Positions 15,994 to 23,348 of a stretch of DNA of 64,000 bases are shown here, one piece after another (within the stretch, counting starts at the first letter, position 1; the number at the start of each line of letters is the position of its first letter). A model generated the notes under the pieces. The model worked only from the letters and a program-made list of their open reading frames with translations, did not search any database and was not told where the DNA came from. Origin of the DNA: Nostoc sp. MS1 (lineage in GTDB: Bacteria; Cyanobacteriota; Cyanobacteriia; Cyanobacteriales; Nostocaceae); assembly GCF_019976755.1 (NCBI RefSeq), contig NZ_AP023441.1, forward strand, positions 6,879,501 through 6,943,500, given 5' to 3'. The translations under genes were made by a program, and so were the position numbers.

Positions 15994-17766
15994 TTAGAAG
16001 GTGAAGGTAGTTCTCAGGGTTCCAATAAACGCATCGTCATTGTTACCATTCTGGTTCAGGTTAGTAACCCAGATTACACCAGGAGTGATGGAGATGTTAT
16101 CAGATACGCGATATTTGTAGAAACCTTCAACTTGGTAAGGAACATCATTGTTACCACCAGATGTTCTACCCAAAGAGTATGGTTGAGCGCCTGCGAAGAT
16201 ACCGAGTACGTTTCCTCTCTTACCAAAGTCAGGTAAGGCGATACCAGCACCGTAAGTCCAAGCTTCTCTATCATCACCAGCACCACTACCTACGACATCA
16301 ATGTAAGATACGAAGCCACTAATTGATAGATTATTGCTGGGTCTAAACGCAGCAGACACACCGTAGGCATTGATAGAGGATGAGTTGGCTAAAGAGTTGG
16401 CAAAGGAAGTACCGACTAAGGGTATATTATTTTCACCACCGCCTACGAGATCCCTGCCTGGGCTAAAGAGATTGCTGCCTGCTCCTCTATAACTGTGAAC
16501 GTAAGTAGCAGCTAACGCTACGCGATCGCCTACACTAAAGTTCAACTGACCTAAAGCGGAGTAATCACCGTTGAATAAACCTGAACCAGTTGTTTGACCA
16601 TTGATGGGATTAATGCCACTCGGACTATTAGCATCAGATGCCAAGTAACCAACTGTTAAAGAGCTAGGTCTTAAGATACCGCCACCTTGACCAAAGGGTA
16701 TGTTGAACGCAATACCTGCGCCACCACCAATACGGTAGATGGGGTTTTCGGAAGAGAAGGTGGATAAAGCACCGTTACCGCCGTCGGTTTTGTCAAAGAA
16801 ATAGGGGTTATTGACAGCAGCATAATGACTATGACGACCACCAGCAGCAGCTAAGTAAACTTGAACTGGGCCGATGGGAGCTTCATAGGTCAATTTGTCT
16901 ATCTCAACAGTGTTGTTACCTGTGCTATTAACTTGGAAAGTTTGTAGTCCTTCTCCAGTACCAGTAACAGGGTTATTATCTGCCCCTATAATGCTGCTGG
17001 CGTTACCAGAAGACAAACGAGTAGTTAAAACATCTCTGCCAGTGAAGCTGGTTTGCAAGCCTAAACGAACTCTGTTTTGGAAAACAGTGTTGTTGTTATC
17101 ACCTATGTCGCCACCACCAAAAACATCGGTAACAGCAAAGATAGCTTCACCAACTAGTTTGGTGGTGGTGGAGAATTGGTTAGCTTCCAATTCTGCTGTG
17201 CGTGCTTCTAATGTATCAACACGACCGCGCAGCGTTGCTAGCTCTGCGGAAAATTCTTCTTGTAAACGTTGTAAAGTGGCTAAATCTTGCTTAGTTACTA
17301 GGTCAGCTGTTGCTGTTGCAATCAACTCATTGACGCGATCCAAACAAGCGTTTAAACCGGCAGCAAATTCATAACGGGTTAAAGCACGGTTTCCGCGATA
17401 TGTACCGTTGGGATAACCAGCGATACAACCATAGCGCTCAACCAAGGATTGCAATGCTTGGAATGCCCAGTCAGTAGGTTGTACATCAGAGAACTGAGAA
17501 ACTGATGTTACCTGGCTTTGAGTTGTACCTCTACCTTCGCTACCGTAACGGTCAACTTGGTTGATAATCTGGGTTTCGCTGGTTGTTGGGGCTGCTTGAG
17601 CCACAATTTCTGGCTGTTGTACTGCTACTTCAGTAGGTACTACTGTGTCAGTTGTTGCTACTTCTGTGGTTGCGTTTGTCGCTGCGATCGCTGTTGACGA
17701 AACTAACAGTGTTGCGCCTAAAACAGCTGGGCTAACCACCAGGGATTTCCACAATATATTAGACAT
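15994..17766 (-). CDS. OprB-type outer-membrane porin with SLH domain
   Basis: This cyanobacterial porin lets small solutes or ions cross the outer membrane. The start at 17766 gives a clean signal peptide (MSNILWKSLVVSP to STAIAA) and has GAGGAGA about nine bases upstream, so the longer frame start at 17823 is rejected. The mature N-terminus has an SLH domain (about 75-140: VSQFSDVQPTDWAFQAL, CIAGYPNGTYRGNRALTRYEF) that binds the peptidoglycan layer. A short coiled coil follows (LQRLQEEFSAELATLRGRVDTLEA was seen in two parts, LQRLQEEFSAELATLR and GRVDTLEARTAELEAN). The rest is a beta-barrel of OprB type ending in the C-terminal Phe of LRTTFTF. About 590 residues is normal. A strong terminator follows, so it is probably monocistronic. 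Confidence 0.9.
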   Translation of the reverse strand: MSNILWKSLVVSPAVLGATLLVSSTAIAATNATTEVATTDTVVPTEVAVQQPEIVAQAAPTTSETQIINQVDRYGSEGRGTTQSQVTSVSQFSDVQPTDWAFQALQSLVERYGCIAGYPNGTYRGNRALTRYEFAAGLNACLDRVNELIATATADLVTKQDLATLQRLQEEFSAELATLRGRVDTLEARTAELEANQFSTTTKLVGEAIFAVTDVFGGGDIGDNNNTVFQNRVRLGLQTSFTGRDVLTTRLSSGNASSIIGADNNPVTGTGEGLQTFQVNSTGNNTVEIDKLTYEAPIGPVQVYLAAAGGRHSHYAAVNNPYFFDKTDGGNGALSTFSSENPIYRIGGGAGIAFNIPFGQGGGILRPSSLTVGYLASDANSPSGINPINGQTTGSGLFNGDYSALGQLNFSVGDRVALAATYVHSYRGAGSNLFSPGRDLVGGGENNIPLVGTSFANSLANSSSINAYGVSAAFRPSNNLSISGFVSYIDVVGSGAGDDREAWTYGAGIALPDFGKRGNVLGIFAGAQPYSLGRTSGGNNDVPYQVEGFYKYRVSDNISITPGVIWVTNLNQNGNNDDAFIGTLRTTFTF

Positions 17767-18132
17767 TTTGCTTTTCTCCTCACACCTTGTATAGATAATT
17801 GTTCTTGTTGCAGCTACTCTCAAAAGTGCGACATCTTATTTGACTCTTTTGATGAGGCATAGTTGCCACTTTTACAATTTTAGTTTTTGCCAAGCTAATA
17901 ACTAATTAACTTAATCTTAAAAATTAATGCAATCAACTTATGCAAAAACTTACCCATATAGCTGATTATTATAGAGCATTTCAACGGTATGACAAGTTAG
18001 GAGCGATCACCTTATTAACTGTCACACTTATTTCTATATATATACCAAAAGAGAGTATTCAATTCCTGACTTCCTATGTATAAAAAATTATGTACTTTTT
18101 TATATATTTACTTTGCAGTTTATTAAAAAGCA
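17767..18132. other. Porin promoter region
   Basis: The 366 bases up to the end of the next gene are AT-rich. No operator or second gene could be identified. Confidence 0.45.
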
Positions 18133-18414
18133 TTAGTTAATTTGTGAAATCTCAGTTGCCAGATCAAAATCCTTTTGTGTCAAACCGCCTGCGTCATGGG
18201 TTGTCAGCGTAATTTTGACTTTGTTATAAGACACCTCTATATCTGGATGATGTCCTGCACTTTCTGCTGGTTCTACTAGCTTATTGACAAATGCGATCGC
18301 TTCGACAAAATCTTTAAACTTGCGGGTAGTCTCCAACTTGGAACCCTGTCGCCTCCACCCAGAGAGTTTACTGGCTTGTGCTTCAATTTCCGCATCACCT
18401 AATAATTGTGCCAT
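18133..18414 (-). CDS. Pterin-4a-carbinolamine dehydratase
   Basis: The 93-residue protein is a PCD/DCoH enzyme, which dehydrates 4a-hydroxytetrahydropterin to recycle the pterin cofactor of aromatic amino-acid hydroxylases; bacterial members can also act in other roles. The signature AGHHPDIEVSYNKVKITLTT and DAGGLTQKDFDLA contains the catalytic His pair and conserved acidic residue. Length is typical. No hydroxylase gene is nearby. The start follows a structured RNA and its terminator by about 90 bases, so expression could come from read-through or from a promoter in 18415-18500. Confidence 0.9.
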   Translation of the reverse strand: MAQLLGDAEIEAQASKLSGWRRQGSKLETTRKFKDFVEAIAFVNKLVEPAESAGHHPDIEVSYNKVKITLTTHDAGGLTQKDFDLATEISQIN

Positions 18415-18500
18415 TGCCGAAATCTCCTACATTTATTACGCCAGAGCGTGTCAGTTGTTTTTATCTCTTTCTACCACTGATCATCCCTACATAAAACTAT

Positions 18501-18538
18501 CCGCTCTGATTTAGATCAGATAATCTAAGTCAGAGCGG
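18501..18538 (-). terminator. Long-stem terminator of the structured RNA
   Basis: CCGCTCTGATTTAGAT at 18501-18516 pairs with ATCTAAGTCAGAGCGG at 18523-18538, a 16-bp stem with one wobble pair and a six-base loop. On the minus strand it is followed by ATAGTTTTATG, a weak U-tract. Confidence 0.7.
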
Positions 18539-18544
18539 TCTAGC

Positions 18545-18688
18545 GGGTCTTCAGGTTGCAACCAGACTGCCGGAAGGAACTCCGTGCTTTAGCCTAGCTT
18601 TTGGAGCTAACTTAGTCTCAAAAAGACTAAGGCTAACTTTTAGAGAACAGCCCCGGCACACAGCCGGCTAACTGCAACCTGATGACCC
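18545..18688 (-). ncRNA. Multi-branched structured RNA between psbD and the dehydratase gene
   Basis: The two ends of this 144-nt segment form a 16-position stem with a single mismatch: 18673-18688 (TGCAACCTGATGACCC on the plus strand) against 18545-18560 (GGGTCTTCAGGTTGCA). Inside are at least three more stems: CCGGC/GCCGG around 18652-18667, CTTAGTCT/AGACTAAG at 18611-18631 with a five-base loop, and CGGA/TCCG near 18580-18593. A terminator-like hairpin lies six bases beyond. The psbD terminator and an AT-rich promoter-like stretch lie upstream, so it is probably a separate minus-strand transcript. I do not match it to a known RNA family. Part of it overlaps a 23-codon ORF. Confidence 0.6.
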
Positions 18689-18711
18689 ATGCTTATACTA
18701 CTTTCTATCAT
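18640..18711 (-). CDS. 23-residue ORF with near-perfect Shine-Dalgarno
   Basis: The frame reads MIESSISMGHQVAV then SRLCAGAVL and stops. Upstream, AAGGAGGTGAT (18726-18716) is complementary to 11 consecutive bases of the 16S rRNA 3' end, with eight bases between GGAGG and the ATG. Such strong matches are uncommon in cyanobacteria and suggest real translation. The coding sequence runs into the closing stem of the structured RNA from codon 8, so translation and folding would exclude each other. A leader peptide or small regulatory peptide fits; no homologue is recognised. Confidence 0.5.
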   Translation of the reverse strand: MIESSISMGHQVAVSRLCAGAVL

Positions 18712-18740
18712 GGGCATCACCTCCTTGTTGCCTAAACGGT

Positions 18741-18755
18741 CTTAGTCTCAAAAAG
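18741..18755 (-). promoter_or_regulatory. Upstream copy of a hairpin arm (competing pairing element)
   Basis: CTTAGTCTCAAAAAG here is identical to 18611-18625 inside the structured RNA. On the minus-strand RNA its AGACTAAG can pair with CTTAGTCT at 18631-18624 in competition with the local hairpin. It lies just upstream of the Shine-Dalgarno of the small ORF. A small hairpin (AGAGA/TCTCT) lies further upstream near 18757-18772. Confidence 0.45.
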
Positions 18756-18900
18756 GCAGAGAATTTATCTCTGGGTTTTCACCTTTGACCAATATAACAT
18801 AAAAAATTAATTAGTCCATAGTTATTAGTCATTAGTCCATAGTCATTGGTCATTAGTTTTTATTTTCATCTCCCTCATCTTCCCCACTCCCCACTTCTCA

Positions 18901-18928
18901 ACAAAAAACCCCCACCTTTCGGCGGAGG
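18901..18928 (-). terminator. psbD terminator
   Basis: On the minus strand CCTCCGCC and GGTGGGGG form an eight-pair stem (two G-U) around a GAAA tetraloop, followed by TTTTTTG. It lies 40 bases past the psbD stop. Heptamer repeats (ATTAGTC type) at about 18812-18862 follow it. Confidence 0.85.
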
Positions 18929-18967
18929 CTCTTAACACAATGGCAAGCTATGAATCTTAAATCGTGC

Positions 18968-20023
18968 TTAGAGGGCATTACCGCGAGGTAATACTTCTTC
19001 GGGGAATACAAATTTTTCGTGAGGCTGGTCTTGAGGAGCCATCCAAGCGCGGATACCCTCGTTCAGCAAAATGTTCTTGGTATAGAAGGTTTCAAATTCT
19101 GGGTCTTCTGCCGCACGTAACTCTTGGGATACGAAGTCATAAGCCCGGAGGTTCAATGCCAAACCGACAATACCTACAGCACTCATCCATAACCCTGTTA
19201 CAGGTACGAACAACATGAAGAAGTGTAACCAACGTTTGTTGGAGAAAGCGATCCCGAAAATCTGTGACCAGAATCGGTTAGCTGTCACCATTGAGTAGGT
19301 TTCTTCTGATTGGGTGGGGTTGAAGGCGCGGAAGGTGTTTGCCCCTTCGCCGTCTTCAAATAGGGTGTTTTCTACTGTTGCACCGTGGATGGCACAGAGT
19401 AGCGCTCCACCGAGTACACCCGCTACGCCCATCATGTGGAAGGGGTTGAGTGTCCAGTTGTGGAAGCCTTGGAGGAATAGTAAGAAACGGAAGATGGCAG
19501 CAACACCAAATGAGGGTGCGAAGAACCAGCTTGATTGTCCCAAGGGGTACATCAAAAATACGCTGACGAATACCGCGATGGGTGCTGAGAATGCTAGTGC
19601 GTTGTAGGGTCTGATACCTACTAGACGCGCAATCTCAAACTGACGCAGCATGAAGCCAATTAAGCCGAAGGCTCCGTGTAATGCTACGAATGTCCATAAG
19701 CCACCTAGCTGACACCAACGGGTGAAGTCGCCTTGGGCTTCAGGTCCCCACAATAACAATAGGGAATGTCCCATGCTGTCTGCGGGGCTGGATACTGCCA
19801 CTGTTAGGAAGTTTGCTCCTTCTAGGTAGGAGGATGCTAATCCGTGGGTGTACCAGGAGGTAACGAAGGTTGTGCCGGTTAGCCAACCGCCTAGTGCGAG
19901 GAAGGCGCAGGGGAATAATAATATTCCTGACCAACCTACGAATACGAAGCGATCGCGCTTTAACCAGTCGTCTAGTACGTCAAACCACCCTCTACTGGGG
20001 GCGCGTCCTACTGCGATGGTCAT
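18968..20023 (-). CDS. psbD: Photosystem II D2 protein
   Basis: PsbD is one of the two reaction-centre core subunits of photosystem II in the thylakoid membrane. The protein is 351-352 residues as expected, from MTIAVGRAPSRGWFDVLDDWLKRDRF to the conserved end VFPEEVLPRGNAL (both read in pieces of the frame). Five membrane helices are evident, with the His-containing segment LHGAFGLIGFMLRQFEIARL and ligand region NWTLNPFHMMGVAGVLG. GGAG lies about ten bases before the ATG. No psbC follows, although psbD commonly overlaps psbC; here a terminator comes straight after the stop. This is therefore probably a second, stand-alone psbD copy of the kind several cyanobacteria induce under high light. 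Confidence 0.97.
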   Translation of the reverse strand: MTIAVGRAPSRGWFDVLDDWLKRDRFVFVGWSGILLFPCAFLALGGWLTGTTFVTSWYTHGLASSYLEGANFLTVAVSSPADSMGHSLLLLWGPEAQGDFTRWCQLGGLWTFVALHGAFGLIGFMLRQFEIARLVGIRPYNALAFSAPIAVFVSVFLMYPLGQSSWFFAPSFGVAAIFRFLLFLQGFHNWTLNPFHMMGVAGVLGGALLCAIHGATVENTLFEDGEGANTFRAFNPTQSEETYSMVTANRFWSQIFGIAFSNKRWLHFFMLFVPVTGLWMSAVGIVGLALNLRAYDFVSQELRAAEDPEFETFYTKNILLNEGIRAWMAPQDQPHEKFVFPEEVLPRGNAL

Positions 20024-20102
20024 TACAAAAAATCTCCAAAATATTATAAGTTCGGGTTTGTCTGTAGATTGGCTTGGTATTGCCTTCTACAAACAGACAA
20101 TT

Positions 20103-20123
20103 AACTAGATTGTCAATCTAGTT
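20103..20123. promoter_or_regulatory. Perfect 10-bp dyad upstream of psbD
   Basis: AACTAGATTG and CAATCTAGTT flank a single T. The dyad lies 80-100 bases before the psbD ATG, where a promoter would be. It could bind a dimeric regulator; which one is unknown. Confidence 0.45.
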
Positions 20124-20261
20124 TACAATTTTTTACTTACTCTAATAATTCTAGGCGTAAATCACTAATTTTTCCAGTGAATTTTGGAAAAATTTTAATC
20201 TTTCGATACATAAAGGGGTGAAAGACAGTTGACAGTTGTTCTCCCCTGCTCCCTCATCTCC

Positions 20262-20335
20262 CGGTTGGTGAGCGTAGCCGAACTACATCTCCCCCACTCC
20301 CTACTCCCCAATCCCCAATCCCCAATCTCATGACG
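20262..20335. repeat. Small repeat and C-rich heptamers between psbD and UPF0367
   Basis: A GGTTGGTGAGCGTAGCCGAAC unit is followed by CTCCCCA/ATCCCCA heptamers. The same GTTGGTGA phrase, on the other strand, recurs in the CbiG-CobJ linker at about 51727-51740. Confidence 0.6.
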
Positions 20336-20373
20336 CTAAAATGAGTCCTACAGTTATATGTAATTCCTGCTAA

Positions 20374-20646
20374 ATGTTTACCATCGACTTAACCATCAAA
20401 AATACCGCCTTCCCTGTAACAGTACAACGTAAGACAGCAGAGGACGCTGAGGCAGTTTATCAGTTGATTTTGGCTGCTATCCGCTCTGGTAATCCTGATA
20501 TTGTGGAACTCAAGTGTGAAGGCAAGACAGAAAAGAAAATTGCTGTTCGCGCTAGTGAAATTTCTGGAGTCCAAATTACTCAGAAAGATGGTGTTACTAC
20601 AAGCAGTGGTAGAGCGCCTGGATTTTTTGCCCTAGCTGGTGAGTAA
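20374..20646 (+). CDS. UPF0367-family conserved cyanobacterial protein
   Basis: The 90-residue protein begins MFTIDLTIKNTAFPVTVQRK and has KTAEDAEAVYQLILAAI, IVELKCEGKTEKKIAV and EISGVQI, matching my recollection of the UPF0367 family found in nearly all cyanobacteria. No function is known. The product is soluble with no signal or membrane segment. The stop is 15 bases before the ATPase gene, so the two form an operon. A role with the transporter ATPase is only positional inference. Confidence 0.75.
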   Translation: MFTIDLTIKNTAFPVTVQRKTAEDAEAVYQLILAAIRSGNPDIVELKCEGKTEKKIAVRASEISGVQITQKDGVTTSSGRAPGFFALAGE

Positions 20647-20660
20647 CCCAAGGTGCAAAC

Positions 20661-21338
20661 ATGGCGGACATGGGCATTATCGTTAAAGATTTAAGTTTTA
20701 GTTGGCCGAGTGGTGAGACAGCAATTCAATCTTGCTCTTTGGAAGTTCCTCAAGGTGAATTTTGGATGCTTCTCGGTACTAATGGCAGTGGCAAATCCAC
20801 TTTACTCCGTCTCTTAGCAGGGCTTTTGGCTCCTCAAGCTGGTGAAATCGGCATTTTACAACCCGTGGGTTTTGTCTTCCAAAACCCAGATCATCAATTG
20901 GTGATGCCAACTGTTGGGGCGGATGTGGCTTTTGGTTTGGTAGAGGAAAAACTGCCAACGGCTGCTGTTAGAGCCAGAGTAGAGGAGGCGTTGGGGGCTG
21001 TGAATTTGAGCGCCCTGCAACTACGCCCAATTTATGCCCTCAGTGGAGGACAAAAACAGCGTGTAGCTATTGCCGGAGCGATCGCTCGACGCTGTGAAGT
21101 CTTATTATTAGATGAACCTACAGCCCTACTCGATCCAGATAGCCAACTGGACTTGGTGGCCAGTGTCCGCCGCTTAGTCAAAAGCAGGGGACTCACTGCT
21201 TTGTGGGTAACACACCGCTTGGATGAGTTGAACTACTGTGATGGCGCTTTTCTATTAGAAAAAGGCCGTTTAGTAGACCAAGGTGAACCCGAACGCCTTA
21301 AGCAGCGTCTCATGGAAGCCCATCAAGAGGCTTCTTGA
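20661..21338 (+). CDS. ABC transporter ATPase, ECF/CbiO-like
   Basis: The 225-residue protein is a single ABC ATPase domain: Walker A GTNGSGKST (about 39-47), Q-loop QNPDHQLVMPT, signature LSGGQKQRVAIAGAIA, Walker B VLLLDEPT, and switch His in WVTHRLDEL. The Q-loop phrase followed by VGADVAFGL is typical of energy-coupling-factor and cobalt/nickel (CbiO) ATPases. No membrane component is adjacent, so partner and substrate are unknown. It follows the UPF0367 gene by 14 bases. An internal ATG nine bases on (MGIIVKDL) is an alternative start. Confidence 0.85.
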   Translation: MADMGIIVKDLSFSWPSGETAIQSCSLEVPQGEFWMLLGTNGSGKSTLLRLLAGLLAPQAGEIGILQPVGFVFQNPDHQLVMPTVGADVAFGLVEEKLPTAAVRARVEEALGAVNLSALQLRPIYALSGGQKQRVAIAGAIARRCEVLLLDEPTALLDPDSQLDLVASVRRLVKSRGLTALWVTHRLDELNYCDGAFLLEKGRLVDQGEPERLKQRLMEAHQEAS

Positions 21339-21393
21339 ATTGGGGAGCAGAGGAAGATGAGGGAGATGAGGGAGAAATTATTAACTCCTGCCT

Positions 21394-21424
21394 AATGACT
21401 ATGGACTGTTGACTAATGACTAAT
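21394..21424. repeat. GACTATG/GACTAAT heptamers
   Basis: Four to five heptamers lie between the ATPase stop and the following terminator, presumably within the transcribed 3' region. Confidence 0.6.
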
Positions 21425-21448
21425 TAATCAATAATTTCTGACAACTGC

Positions 21449-21475
21449 AACGCGCCATTAGTGGCGCGTTTGTTG
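21449..21475 (+). terminator. Terminator after the ATPase operon
   Basis: AACGCGCCA at 21449-21457 pairs with TGGCGCGTT at 21462-21470 around TTAG, followed by TGTTGTT. The stem is perfect over nine pairs. Confidence 0.75.
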
Positions 21476-21617
21476 TTATTAGAGCTTTTTTCAAAAAAAC
21501 TTTGCAAACAAATCATATTTTTAGATCATCTGTAACATAGTGTTACAAGCGGTGCTTCAATTACTATAAAAGTTATGAATGGATCTTGTTAACTCTAGAA
21601 AATTGTGATTGAAAACC

Positions 21618-22166
21618 ATGCCCCGTTCCCTAATCCCAGCCGTTTTATTAGTAGACGGCTACAATATAATTGGCGCTTGGCCTTGCCTGAAAAAAACCCG
21701 TGATAAAGATGGACTAGAAGCGGCTCGCTGGCAACTTGTAGAAGCAATGACAAGTTACAGCTCGTTTGTGGGCTACGATACTCAGGTAGTTTTTGATGCC
21801 CACTATCAAAATACTTCTAGTAATAAGGAAATCATTACAGAGCTAGTTTCAGTTTATTACACAGATTTTGGACAAACGGCAGACACATACATCGAAAAGA
21901 TTTGTGCGTCTTTACGTGCCGAAATTGCACAAGCCCGCATTTCTCGCGTAATTGTTGCCACATCAGACCGCGCACAGCAATTAACGGTACAGGGGTACGG
22001 GGCTGAATGGTTGTCAGCAAATCAACTGTGTGGGGAAGTGGAAGCTACAGTTTGTCGGATGCGACATAAGTATCAATCCCGTAAACAATCTAAAAGTAGA
22101 TTTTTGGCTAGTGCCATTGATCCAAAAGCACGACAGAAACTAGCCGAGTTACGTATGGGCATTTGA
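21618..22166 (+). CDS. NYN/PIN-like ribonuclease, YacP/Rae1 family
   Basis: The protein of about 182 residues has the NYN-domain acidic motifs: VLLVDGYNIIGAW at the N-terminus, VVFDAHYQN, TADTYIEKIC and VIVATSDRAQQ. These match the YacP (DUF901) family. In Bacillus, Rae1 of this family is a ribosome-associated endoribonuclease. The Asp residues in these blocks would bind the metal. The C-terminus is basic (KYQSRKQSKSRF), consistent with RNA contact. An ATG at 21618 is preferred to the TTG at 21609. The gene stands alone. Confidence 0.85.
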   Translation: MPRSLIPAVLLVDGYNIIGAWPCLKKTRDKDGLEAARWQLVEAMTSYSSFVGYDTQVVFDAHYQNTSSNKEIITELVSVYYTDFGQTADTYIEKICASLRAEIAQARISRVIVATSDRAQQLTVQGYGAEWLSANQLCGEVEATVCRMRHKYQSRKQSKSRFLASAIDPKARQKLAELRMGI

Positions 22167-22317
22167 ATAAATGCTATCACTTATAAACCTCTAGTGTCTG
22201 GCTAGAGAGGGTTTTGGCTGAAATTATCTAGACAATTAAGGCATCAGAAAAAATTTTGCAAAAGTACTTGCCATTTCCTATTTGCTGCGCTAAGATTATT
22301 AATCGTGAGAGCAACGT

Positions 22318-22389
<72 letters not shown>

Positions 22390-22698
22390 TTTTAAAAATA
22401 AAAGTATTGATTGTTAAAAATCTTAGTCGCTTGATTAAGGATTTCTTTTGTGCAATCAGGTGTACTATGATGCTTGTGTTAAGGTGATATTGGTAGCATA
22501 AGAGAAACTGCGATCGCAAATGCAATAAGCATCCTTGCGACTTTTTGGTATAGAGTGGGAGCCACTGTATAGATAACGCCAGAGCTAAATACTTAAATCT
22601 CTAGAATAAAATCAAAGTATACCCAGTTTCATATAAAAACTGATGAAAAGAGAATAAGGCAAAGTTTTGAAGGCTTTCCCTTCTCCTTTGGCTTCTCT

Positions 22699-22704
22699 TA
22701 TAAT
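22699..22704 (+). promoter_or_regulatory. Candidate -10 box (TATAAT)
   Basis: A perfect TATAAT lies 51 bases before the ATG of the zinc-ribbon gene. No good -35 hexamer is seen at the right spacing. The rest of 22390-22754 shows one HIP1 octamer and no gene. Confidence 0.35.
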
Positions 22705-22754
22705 GCTCTGATTGTCATCCTAGAAGTGAATAATTCCAAGCACTCACAGACACT

Positions 22755-23027
22755 ATGGAAATTAAAGAAATCAAAAAACCCTTCAAGCCAAAAACTCAAG
22801 ACTACGAAACTAAGAACTTTCAACACGTAAAAATACTAGACTGCAACCAACCAGTCAGCAGAGTAATTTTTGAATGTTGGCACTGTAAGCAAGGTTTATT
22901 AAGTGAGGTTGAAGGGGTATCTCCTCAAGTTCTAGAAGTAGCTTGTCCTACTTGTGGTAGAACAGCAATTCGATTAATGGCTAACAAGGTAATTTCAACA
23001 ACTGCTATCCCTTCACCTTGGAACTGA
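22755..23027 (+). CDS. Small zinc-ribbon-like protein
   Basis: The 90-residue protein has two CxxC knuckles, FECWHCKQG (about 53-61) and VACPTCGRTA (about 76-85), spaced as in a zinc ribbon. The N-terminus is basic (MEIKEIKKPFKPKTQD). There is no signal or membrane segment. I do not recognise a named family; nucleic-acid binding is possible. It is followed closely by a terminator, so it is monocistronic. Confidence 0.7.
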   Translation: MEIKEIKKPFKPKTQDYETKNFQHVKILDCNQPVSRVIFECWHCKQGLLSEVEGVSPQVLEVACPTCGRTAIRLMANKVISTTAIPSPWN

Positions 23028-23039
23028 GAATAATTGTAG

Positions 23040-23072
23040 AAAACTCCCTGATTTTAAAAAGGGGAGTTTTGT
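23040..23072 (+). terminator. Terminator after the zinc-ribbon gene
   Basis: AAAACTCCC at 23040-23048 pairs with GGGAGTTTT at 23062-23070, with AAAA/TTTT arms. It lies 13 bases after the stop. Confidence 0.75.
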
Positions 23073-23348
23073 ATTGGCTGTGGAAGTGGTAAATTATTAA
23101 GCTTATTCGTTAATACAAATGAACTATATATTAAATTTTATTTAATGTAACCTGAGTTTATATGGTTATTTTTAGCAGCGTGAAAGCTTTACTTTTTTGA
23201 CATGGAGAGTTTGAGGGAAAAACAAACTTGATAGACAAAGTATTGTAAAGTTCTCAAGAGATTGTTTACATAAACTAATTATTTGATATTTATCGGTTCA
23301 ATTAAAATCAGGTAAATATCGTTAATAATTAGTATTTTTTAAACCTTG

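Noticed and set aside
18575..18590. SRP (4.5S) RNA, because of CCGGAAGGAA
   Set aside because: The other side of the expected SRP helix and the GCAGCC continuation are missing, and the segment fits better in the minus-strand fold.
18712..18732. Fragment of a 16S rRNA 3' end (GCATCACCTCCTT)
   Set aside because: Flanking bases do not continue as rRNA. The match is the complement of a Shine-Dalgarno on the minus strand.
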